Of a DNA stretch of 10,616 bases, positions 1 to 6,015 are shown piece after piece; the stretch's first letter is position 1; every line of letters begins with the position of its first letter. The DNA is from Opitutaceae bacterium (GTDB taxonomy: Bacteria; Verrucomicrobiota; Verrucomicrobiia; Opitutales; Opitutaceae), in NCBI GenBank assembly GCA_020847775.1, contig JADLBI010000243.1:1-10616 (forward strand), in the 5' to 3' direction. The position numbers and the translations under genes are program-made. Under the pieces are notes generated by a model. The model searched no databases. It was not told the DNA's origin and saw nothing but the letters and a program-made list of their open reading frames with translations.

Positions 1-6
1 AGCAAT

Positions 7-74
7 GGTAGGGACGGTTATCCTTAACCGTCCTTTGGGAGCGAACCGGGCGGTTGGGGACAACCGCCCCTACC
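7..74. repeat. Palindromic interspersed repeat with three stems
   Basis: Outer arms GGTAGGG (7-13) and CCCTACC (68-74) enclose two perfect hairpins: GGACGGTTA/TAACCGTCC (12-20 with 25-33, 4-base loop) and GGGCGGTTG/CAACCGCCC (48-56 with 61-69, 4-base loop). The whole could fold as a three-way junction. The outer arms resemble those of the hairpin at 9599-9667, so both may belong to one REP- or MITE-like family. The element lies downstream of the dehydrogenase gene that ends at 176. The DNA from 75 to 175 shows only an AT-rich patch and a 4-bp hairpin near 120-130. I see no gene there. Confidence 0.75.
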
Positions 75-175
75 TCAAATGACCCAATCAAAATCTATAT
101 TTTAAGGGCAATTGGTATCAGGCAAAGCCTGAAGGCGAAAGAGTCTGGTCGCCCTTGGGCCTCAACTCTCACCCC

Positions 176-1180
176 TCACGTCGCGGCGTCGTAGCCGGCG
201 GGCGACATCGGGGCAATGAGCGGTTCGCCGACGGCGTAGTGGCGCAAATTGCGCAAGGCGTGGCGGCCGGCGTCGACGTAGCGGTCGAGCGTGGGGCCGG
301 CGATGTGCGGGGTGAGGCTGACGTTGCGCAGGCCGCGCCAAGCGCTGTCGATGGGGAGCGGCTCCTGCACGAACACGTCGAGGCCGATTTGGATTTTGCC
401 CTCCTGCGCCACGCGGAGGAGCGCGGCCTCGTCGGTGATGGCGGCGCGGGCGACGTTGATGAACACGCCACCGGGGCGGATGAGGCGGAAATGTTTTTCG
501 GTGACGCTGCCGCGGGTCGCGTCAATCAACGGCGCGAGTTCGACGATCACGTCGTTGTCGGCGAAGAGCGCTTCGAGCGAAGCGGCGGGCTGCGCTCCGG
601 TCACGGCCGCGGCCTGGGCGTCGAAGTCGGGGGCGAAGACCGAGATGTCGCAATCGAACGGCGCGATGAGTTTCAAAAATTCACGCGCGATGCTGCCGTA
701 GCCGTGCACGCCGACGCGGCGTTCGAAGAGCGAGGCGACGGTTTCCCAGCCGTCGCGCCAGCCCTGCTCGTGGTGGATGGTGAGTTGCCAGTGGCGGTCG
801 CGCCGCAGGCTGGCGAGGGTGTGGAAGAGCGCGCATTCGGCGACGGTGCGGCTGATGGTGTTGGCCCAATTGGTGACGAGCAGCCCGGTCTCGATTTGCT
901 GGCGAGTGACGAGGCGGCGCACGGAGCCGGTGACATAGCAGAGGTAACGCAGGCGCCGGGGCAGTGGATCGGGCATACTGTGGGTCTGCCAGCAGGCGAG
1001 CAGGATCTCGGGATCGCGGCGCGTGATCTCGGCCTTGAGCGCGGCGGGGCTGAGCGTCGTCGGGTCGATGAGCGCGAAGTCGGGCGCGAGCGAGCGCACT
1101 TGATCGAAGAGCTCGCCGGGAAAGAATTGCGATTGCTCGAAGGGCGTGAGGAGGGCGAGGAGGGAGGAGATGCCGGGCAT
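176..1180 (-). CDS. D-isomer-specific 2-hydroxyacid dehydrogenase (NAD-dependent)
   Basis: 334 aa, the usual length for this family, which reversibly reduces 2-keto acids to D-2-hydroxy acids in the cytoplasm. The Rossmann nucleotide site is GVHGYGSIA (157-165), a GxGxxA variant of the normal GxGxxG. The catalytic signature is complete: Arg245 in NVARAAITDEAAL (where RG is more usual than RA), Glu273 in VFVQEPLP and His292 in TPHIAGPT. Asp185 at the end of the second strand fits an NAD preference. The ATG at 1180 is the natural start, but no Shine-Dalgarno sequence precedes it. The gene stands alone between repeat-rich gaps. The substrate cannot be read from the sequence; hydroxypyruvate, glyoxylate and phosphoglycerate are all possible. 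A glycerate kinase 2 kb upstream makes hydroxypyruvate or glyoxylate attractive, as inference only. Confidence 0.88.
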   Translation of the reverse strand: MPGISSLLALLTPFEQSQFFPGELFDQVRSLAPDFALIDPTTLSPAALKAEITRRDPEILLACWQTHSMPDPLPRRLRYLCYVTGSVRRLVTRQQIETGLLVTNWANTISRTVAECALFHTLASLRRDRHWQLTIHHEQGWRDGWETVASLFERRVGVHGYGSIAREFLKLIAPFDCDISVFAPDFDAQAAAVTGAQPAASLEALFADNDVIVELAPLIDATRGSVTEKHFRLIRPGGVFINVARAAITDEAALLRVAQEGKIQIGLDVFVQEPLPIDSAWRGLRNVSLTPHIAGPTLDRYVDAGRHALRNLRHYAVGEPLIAPMSPAGYDAAT

Positions 1181-1216
1181 GGAATGAATGATTGGATTAA
1201 ACGGGACAGCTTAGCC

Positions 1217-1260
1217 CGGAAATTTCATACTCATGAAGAAGTTTTTCAGCGAAATTTCCG
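1217..1260 (-). promoter_or_regulatory. Possible operator pair upstream of the 2-hydroxyacid dehydrogenase
   Basis: Two copies of the 8-base palindrome GAAATTTC lie at 1219-1226 and 1251-1258, 32 bp centre to centre, about three helical turns. With flanking bases they form a 9-bp inverted repeat (1217-1225 with 1252-1260). A TATGAA -10-like hexamer on the minus strand (1224-1229) overlaps the proximal copy, 44 bases from the start codon, and the matching -35 region would touch the distal copy. The -35 sequence itself is poor. This could be an operator straddling the promoter, but it is AT-rich and short, so chance is possible. Confidence 0.35.
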
Positions 1261-1393
1261 TCCGCCCATTAAGCGGAGCGACTTCATCGCGGCCAACCCC
1301 GACAACTCCGACTTCGTCGCGAGTGCTGTCGGCCCGACCGGGCGAGTAGGTCACACCTCTGAGGGTGAGATGTTTGATCGGGCCTGGGTTAGC

Positions 1394-1655
1394 TGTCATT
1401 CTGAGAAGAGACCGCAAGCCGCGAGGGTTGCGTGGGACTCGCCAAGGAACATTCCAAGCCTTCGTCATGCTGAGCGCAGCGAAGCATCCAGCATGCTATC
1501 CGCCATCCAGCACGCAATCCGCAGGCGGTTGTGTCGATGGATTCTTCACTTCGTTCAGAATGACAAACAAAGGGGGCATTGGCAGCGTAGCGAAGCATCC
1601 TGTCGGGCTTACGCATTCGTTTGGCATCCTGGATTCACTGCGCTCAGAAAGACGA
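1394..1655. repeat. Cluster of degraded interspersed inverted repeats
   Basis: This fills most of the gene-free gap 1181-1664. The copy at 1464-1489 (GTCATGCTGAGCGCAG...) pairs with an inverted copy at 1539-1564 (21 of 26 positions match), and weaker copies lie at 1394-1405, 1584-1600 and 1631-1653 (inverted). The motif is the widespread bacterial repeat that, read through, gives spurious peptides such as CHSERSEES and LRCAQHDE. The cluster ends about 10 bases past the stop of the GH171 gene, so it may act as 3' structure for that transcript. It has no U-tract or coding potential. The rest of the gap (1261-1393) shows nothing I can name. Confidence 0.7.
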
Positions 1656-1664
1656 AAACATGAT

Positions 1665-3053
1665 TCAATAATACAGCCAGTATTTGCGCGTCTGTTGTTG
1701 GTAAACCTTCGCCTTGGCGCGCCAGTCGGCGAGGAATGCCTCGACGTCAGTGCGCGCGCCGTCGCGTTTGAGCGCGTTGAAGAAATCGGTCGATCCCATG
1801 TGGATGAGGAAGCGGCGCGCGTCGGCTGAGTTGGCGGCGGCGAACGGGTTGGCTGCTTCGTATTTGCAGGCGAGCCGCATGAGGTGGAAATTGAGTTCGG
1901 TGGGGATCCAATCCTGCCAGTCGGCCACTTCGACGTAGAGGCCGGTGACAGGTTTGCCGTTGCGATCAGGCACGCTGATGCGGCGATAGTTGAGGCCAGG
2001 GAGGTTGAGCGCGCGCAGTTCTTTTTCGAGGGTGGCGTCCTTGATGCGCGGGTGGGAGATGCCGCGAAACGGGTAGAGCGGGCCGGGGAAGCCGTGACTG
2101 AACTGGCCGAGTTCGGTGCCGAGGCCGGTCATGGGGTAGCCGATCACGGAGGCGAAGTCTTGGATGAGCGGGGAGGTGGGGATCCATTTGAGGCCGGTCT
2201 CGGGCCAACGCATGGCGCGCCGCCAGCCGCGCATGGAGATGATGGTGAGCCGGCCACGGCGGCGGTCGGCTTCGGAGACGTTGATGCCGGTGGCGCCGGG
2301 CACGTGGAGGACGCCGGGGGCCTCCTTGGCCATGCGCGCGATTTCGCCGATGGTCAGGCCGTGCACGTAGGGCGCGCGAAAGGCGCCAACATAGCTTTTC
2401 CACTGCGCGTCGAGCGGCGGGCCGTCCACCTTGAGGCCGCCGAGCGGGTTGGGCCGGTCGAGCACGATGACCTCGACGTTATTCTCGAAGCACGCGGCCA
2501 TCGTGTAGAGCATGCAGCTGACAAAGGTGTAGCTGCGCGTGCCGATGTCCTGCAGGTCGATCACCATCGCGTCGAGGCCAGCGAGCATCTTTTTGGTCGG
2601 CTTGCGGGTCGCGCCATGCAGCGAATACACGGGCAGCCCGGTGCGCTGATCCACGCTGTCCGCGATATTGGCCGAGGCCTTGAAGTTGCCGTAGATGCCG
2701 TGCTCGGGGCCGAACAACGCCACGAGCTTCACGCCCGGCGCGCGACGCAGAATATCGACCGAACTTTCGCCGCGGCGATTCACGCCGGCGGGATGCGTGA
2801 GCAGCCCGACGCGTTTGCCCTTGATCGCGGCGAAGCCCTGCGCTTCGAGCACATCGATCCCGAGCATGACGGGATAAATGGTTTCCGGCGCGGGCGTTGG
2901 TCGTGCCGCTTTGGTCGTCACGGGGCGCGCCGGCGTGGCGGCGGCCGGGCGAGTGGGTGTTTGCACGGTGTTGCTGCAACCAAGTAGGCCCACCAGCAAC
3001 ACGAACAGGGGCAGCAGATTTTTAAGCGGCGATGCGCGCAGAATACCGGACAT
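1665..3053 (-). CDS. NamZ-like exo-beta-N-acetylmuramidase lipoprotein (DUF1343, GH171)
   Basis: 462 aa from the ATG at 3053. This start opens a lipoprotein signal: a basic start, hydrophobic segment 13-24 and lipobox LLGC with Cys26, followed by Ser, which suggests outer-membrane sorting. A GTG at 3113 would add 20 residues and bury the signal, so I reject it. A Pro/Thr/Ala-rich linker (about 31-58) leads to the DUF1343 domain (about 62-462) with GPEHG (115-119), DLQDIGTRSYTF (166-177) and LDRPNPLGG (198-206). Characterised members remove MurNAc from the non-reducing ends of peptidoglycan fragments. The segment GYPMTGLGTELGQFSHG (305-321) sits where I recall family members having an EGTN...SEGRGT motif, so this copy looks divergent. 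It lies 86 bp after glycerate kinase and may be co-transcribed or have its own promoter. Family assignment is firm; substrate is less so. Confidence 0.87.
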   Translation of the reverse strand: MSGILRASPLKNLLPLFVLLVGLLGCSNTVQTPTRPAAATPARPVTTKAARPTPAPETIYPVMLGIDVLEAQGFAAIKGKRVGLLTHPAGVNRRGESSVDILRRAPGVKLVALFGPEHGIYGNFKASANIADSVDQRTGLPVYSLHGATRKPTKKMLAGLDAMVIDLQDIGTRSYTFVSCMLYTMAACFENNVEVIVLDRPNPLGGLKVDGPPLDAQWKSYVGAFRAPYVHGLTIGEIARMAKEAPGVLHVPGATGINVSEADRRRGRLTIISMRGWRRAMRWPETGLKWIPTSPLIQDFASVIGYPMTGLGTELGQFSHGFPGPLYPFRGISHPRIKDATLEKELRALNLPGLNYRRISVPDRNGKPVTGLYVEVADWQDWIPTELNFHLMRLACKYEAANPFAAANSADARRFLIHMGSTDFFNALKRDGARTDVEAFLADWRAKAKVYQQQTRKYWLYY

Positions 3054-3139
3054 GGGTCCGTTTACTGTGGCGGTCCGGTCGGCTCCGTCGAGCGGGAAGC
3101 ACGCCGGAAACACAATTGTTTCAGTGCGGGACGCGTCCG

Positions 3140-4324
3140 CTAGCGCGGGGAAAAGGTCGCCGCGACGGCGGCCTTGAGTAACACCGGCGCGGTGCGCAGC
3201 GCTTCGGCCAACGGCATGCCGCGCGGTGTGATGGCGTGCAAGTGCAGATCCTTCGGCGGTGCGGCGGGCGGAGAAATTTGTCCGGCAAACACGTGCACGG
3301 GTTTGCCGAGTTGTAGCGCGCGCAACGCGAGCGCGCCGGGGCCTTTGCCGCTGAGCGAGCTTTCATCGAAGCGGCCTTCGCCGGTGATGACGAGGTCGGC
3401 GGCGGCGATGCGGCGGTCGAGGTCGAGCCACGCGGCCACGAGATCGAGACCCGGCAGCAGCCGCGCGCCCGCGCCGGCCATGAGCCCGAAGGCGATGCCA
3501 CCCGCCGCCCCGGCGCCCGGCGTGTCCATCAGCGTGTCCGGTTGCCGCAAGTGCGTGCAGAGCAACAGGGCGAGGCGCGCGCTCTCGTTTTCGATCCGCG
3601 GAAGATCGGCGGCCCTGAGGCCTTTCTGCGGGCCATAAACCGCGGCGGCGCCGGCCGGGCCGAGCAGGGGATTGGTGACGTCGCAGGCGATGCGGATCGG
3701 CGGCAGCCCGGCGGGCACCTGCCCGGCGAGCCGGTGAATCTGCGCCCAGTGGGCGGGAATGGGCGGATGAATTTCTCCGCCGGAGGCATCGAGAAAAACG
3801 AGACTCAGCGCGTTGAGCGCGCCGAGGCCGAGATCGTTGGTCGCGCTGCCGCCGACACCCAGCAGGATGGCGGCGGCACCGCGGGCCGCGGCGGCACGGA
3901 GCAATTCGCCGGTGCCCAGCGTGGTGGTCTGCCAGGGATCGCGCTGCTCCGGCGGCAGCAGATCGAGCCCGCTGGCGGCGGCCATTTCCACGAGGGCGAG
4001 GAAGTCGTGGGAACTCCCGGTTTGCGGTTCCCGGTTTTCGATTTGGAGCAGGGCCCGGGCCGGTGCGGGGATACGGGCGAAAGGCACGAGGCCGAAACGG
4101 GCCGCGATGGCCTCGCCGCGCGGGCCGGTGACGGTGGCGGTGTGCAGGGTGCCACCGGCGGTCTGGGTGAGGATGGGCGCGAAACCTTCGCCGCCATCGG
4201 CCAGCGGACATTCCTCGATTGTCCATGTGGGATGCCGCTCGCGCAACACGGCCGCCGCGGCTGCGCAGGCGCGGGGCGCGGTGAGGGAGTCCTTGAATTT
4301 GTCGAAGGCGAGGAGGACGCGCAT
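3140..4324 (-). CDS. Glycerate kinase (GlxK/GarK type)
   Basis: 394 aa, close to the usual 370-380, cytoplasmic. It phosphorylates D-glycerate with ATP to a phosphoglycerate (2-phosphoglycerate in best-studied members), feeding glycolysis. Family motifs appear in order: DKFKDSL (8-14), ADGGEG (42-47), EMAAASGL (113-120), GVGGSATND (156-164), CDVTNPLLGP (214-223) with VYGPQKG (229-235), and TGEGRFDESSLSGK (314-327). Residues about 93-107 form an extra stretch rich in Asn, Arg, Glu, Pro, Gln and Ser just before EMAAASGL. It is encoded by a short tandem repeat (4016-4043) and looks like an insertion in a surface loop. The ATG is 6 bases after the DUF1653 stop, so translation is probably coupled. 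A GGAG lies 11 bases upstream, the only hint of a ribosome binding site in this operon. Confidence 0.93.
   Translation of the reverse strand: MRVLLAFDKFKDSLTAPRACAAAAAVLRERHPTWTIEECPLADGGEGFAPILTQTAGGTLHTATVTGPRGEAIAARFGLVPFARIPAPARALLQIENREPQTGSSHDFLALVEMAAASGLDLLPPEQRDPWQTTTLGTGELLRAAAARGAAAILLGVGGSATNDLGLGALNALSLVFLDASGGEIHPPIPAHWAQIHRLAGQVPAGLPPIRIACDVTNPLLGPAGAAAVYGPQKGLRAADLPRIENESARLALLLCTHLRQPDTLMDTPGAGAAGGIAFGLMAGAGARLLPGLDLVAAWLDLDRRIAAADLVITGEGRFDESSLSGKGPGALALRALQLGKPVHVFAGQISPPAAPPKDLHLHAITPRGMPLAEALRTAPVLLKAAVAATFSPR
4016..4043. repeat. 14-bp imperfect tandem repeat inside the glycerate kinase gene
   Basis: Two adjacent 14-base units, each starting CCCGGTTT (4016 and 4030), match at 12 of 14 positions. 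In the protein they encode the Asn-Arg-Glu-Pro-rich stretch near residues 95-103. The reading frame stays open, so the gene looks intact. Confidence 0.6.
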
Positions 4325-4330
4325 GGGTGG

Positions 4331-4567
4331 TCAGGCTCCGATCCGGGCAAAACGCGGAACGGTGCCGCCTCCGTGGTTTACGGTTTCGAGGAACATGGCC
4401 AGCGGGCGCACCCAGAGACCGTGTTCACCGTAGAGAGCCTGATAGACGACAAGTGGCTCCAAGGTCTCGGAGTGACGGGCAAGCCCGAGCACGCGGTAGT
4501 TGTTGCCCTTGTAATGGCGGTAGAGTCCGGGACGTGGTTCAGAGGGAAGCGGAGGCAGCGGGTCCAT
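4331..4567 (-). CDS. DUF1653 domain protein
   Basis: 78 aa, almost all of it the DUF1653 domain: PGLYRHYKGNNYRVLG (13-28), ARHSETLEPLVVYQALYG (30-47), LWVRPLAMFLETV (51-63) and the closing VPRF (70-73). DUF1653 proteins are small, cytoplasmic and of unknown biochemical role, usually single-domain as here. There is no signal peptide or membrane segment. The start ATG lies 3 bases after the GH32 stop and the stop lies 6 bases before glycerate kinase, so it is the middle gene of a tightly packed operon and probably translationally coupled. The high fit to the family consensus argues for a functional gene rather than a spurious one. Its place between a glycosidase and a sugar-acid kinase says little about its function. 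Confidence 0.9.
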   Translation of the reverse strand: MDPLPPLPSEPRPGLYRHYKGNNYRVLGLARHSETLEPLVVYQALYGEHGLWVRPLAMFLETVNHGGGTVPRFARIGA

Positions 4568-4570
4568 TGC

Positions 4571-5929
4571 TCAGGCGAAGGTGGAGGACGCGGCGCGCAG
4601 CGTCCAGACGACACCGCCGGCGAGGCGAGCGCCACCGCCTTCCGCGGAAAGCCGCAGAACGGGCTCCGCCGGATGAAGCACCACGCGGGTGTAGCTGGCG
4701 CGGTCGTTGACGAAGATCTCCAAGAGCGAACGGTCGAGCAGCCAGCGCAGGCGGAGCGGGGCGGGCGCGAGCGCCACGGCGGGTCGGCCATCGAAGCGCA
4801 CGCCCTGCGCGTCAATTGCGACGGTGACGCCCGCCAGCTCGAAGCGGAGGCAGGCGGCGGCGCTGCGTTCGAGGGTGATTTCTCCGTCGCATTGAGCCCC
4901 GTCGGGCAGCGGCAAAGCGAGCGGCGTGGCGGAGAGCGCCTGCGGGGTGCAGGCGGTTTGGCCGACGCGCAGGGATTCGATCTCGGGCACGGGCGCGGTG
5001 CACAAGTCGCCGTGCGCGTCGAGCCAGAGCCGGCGCGGCACGCCGAGGCAGCCGTTCCAGCCGCGGTCTTTGGGGAAGTTTCGCGCCCAGCCGAAAAGCA
5101 CGGTGCGACCGCGGGGATCGGCAGTGGGCTGCGTGGCGTAATAATGATCGCTCTCATCGACCCGGCCGCGGCGTTCCACGTGAAAGCGGTAGTGCTGCAG
5201 ATCCAGCGTGCCGCTGAACCAGTCAACGGCCCGGCAGGGCGAGGTGAGCAGCACCCATTTTTCCCCGCAGTGCACGAGATTGGGGCACTCGAGGAAGGGG
5301 GTCTGCGTGCGCGGCTCGCGATGAAGGATGCCGCGGTAAAGCCACTGCTGCAGGTCGCCGGCGGGATTTTCGTAGAGCGGGATGACGGTCTCGTCGTCGA
5401 GCGTGGCACCAAGGATCAGGAAAGTGCGCCCGGCGGCGCGGAAGACGAACGGGTCGCGCCAATCGCGGTCGAAGGCCGGGCCGTCGTGCGTGCAGAGAGC
5501 GAGAAAGGGCGTGGCGATGTGCTGCGTCCACGCGCGCCAGTCGGCGTCGTCGGGCGAGGCGGCAACCTGGGTGGCGGGTGCGGCCGGATCGGCCTTGACG
5601 CTGGTGTAGAGGATGCGCGGCGCGCCGCCGGCGGTGAATGCAAGGCAGCCGGAATAGCAGTGCAACTCGCCGCCGGCGAGCTGCGGGTGGAGCGCGATGG
5701 GCAGGTGCTCCCAGCGGACCAGATCGCGGCTGCGCGCGTGACCCCAGTGCATGTCGGCCCACGCATCGCCCCCCGGATTGTGCTGGTAAAACACATGGCA
5801 CCAGCCGTTGTGCCAGCAGACCCCGTTGGGGTCGTTCATCCAGCCCGCCGGGGGATGAAAGTGCCAGACGGGACGCGCCGGGTCGTTGATAACAGGGTAG
5901 TCGTGTCGGGGCGGGAGTGGGGTGGACAC
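4571..5929 (-). CDS. GH32 beta-fructofuranosidase / sucrose(-6-phosphate) hydrolase
   Basis: 452 aa, normal for cytoplasmic GH32 enzymes, which hydrolyse terminal beta-fructosides of sucrose, sucrose-6-phosphate or short fructans. All three catalytic carboxylates are visible: nucleophile Asp33 in WMNDPNG (30-36), transition-state stabiliser Asp159 in WRDP, and acid/base Glu214 in FLECPNL. The five-bladed propeller spans roughly 20-320. The C-terminal beta-sandwich follows and contains LDRSLLEIFVND, typical of this module. No signal peptide is present, so the substrate must be imported. The start is GTG at 5929; no in-frame ATG lies upstream, and the first internal Met (31) is inside the active-site motif. 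It is the first gene of the operon with DUF1653 and glycerate kinase, beginning only 31 bases after a terminator. Substrate choice among fructosides is unresolved. Confidence 0.93.
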   Translation of the reverse strand: MSTPLPPRHDYPVINDPARPVWHFHPPAGWMNDPNGVCWHNGWCHVFYQHNPGGDAWADMHWGHARSRDLVRWEHLPIALHPQLAGGELHCYSGCLAFTAGGAPRILYTSVKADPAAPATQVAASPDDADWRAWTQHIATPFLALCTHDGPAFDRDWRDPFVFRAAGRTFLILGATLDDETVIPLYENPAGDLQQWLYRGILHREPRTQTPFLECPNLVHCGEKWVLLTSPCRAVDWFSGTLDLQHYRFHVERRGRVDESDHYYATQPTADPRGRTVLFGWARNFPKDRGWNGCLGVPRRLWLDAHGDLCTAPVPEIESLRVGQTACTPQALSATPLALPLPDGAQCDGEITLERSAAACLRFELAGVTVAIDAQGVRFDGRPAVALAPAPLRLRWLLDRSLLEIFVNDRASYTRVVLHPAEPVLRLSAEGGGARLAGGVVWTLRAASSTFA

Positions 5930-5960
5930 GCGAGGAAACGAGCGGGTTTGCCGGGCGATG

Positions 5961-5993
5961 GAAATAAAAAAGCGGAGCCCGCGGGCTCCGCTT
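5961..5993 (-). terminator. Rho-independent terminator of the isomerase gene
   Basis: Positions 5970-5993 are a perfect 24-base palindrome with arms AAGCGGAGCC/GGCTCCGCTT around a CGCG centre. On the minus strand it is followed by UUUUUAUUUC. It starts 22 bases after the isomerase stop (6016) and clearly ends that transcript. On the plus strand it lacks a U-tract. The GH32 start codon lies only 31 bases beyond it. Confidence 0.92.
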
Positions 5994-6015
5994 GCGGAAA
6001 CGGCTGGCGCGCGCC

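Noticed and set aside
1..75. CRISPR-like or tRNA-like reading of the structured left end
   Set aside because: There is no repeat-spacer periodicity, and the three stems do not fit tRNA stem lengths or conserved bases. A palindromic repeat explains it better.
1211..1616. Small minus-strand frames of 75-85 codons in the gap before the dehydrogenase gene
   Set aside because: Their peptides (CHSERSEES, LRCAQHDE, LRSLLRMT) are typical read-through of interspersed repeats, not real proteins.
155..1663. Open frame of 502 codons on the plus strand
   Set aside because: It is antisense to the dehydrogenase and then continues through the degraded repeat cluster. There is no domain; the last third is repeat-derived peptide.
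1884..2987. Open frame of 367 codons on the plus strand
   Set aside because: Antisense to the GH171 lipoprotein gene, which has a lipobox and family motifs; His/Gly/Ala/Glu-rich shadow.
3054..3139. Possible terminator or promoter between glycerate kinase and the GH171 gene
   Set aside because: It contains a GGACGCGTCC palindrome (3129-3138) and an ACAATTGT palindrome (3112-3119) but no U-tract and no convincing -35/-10 pair.
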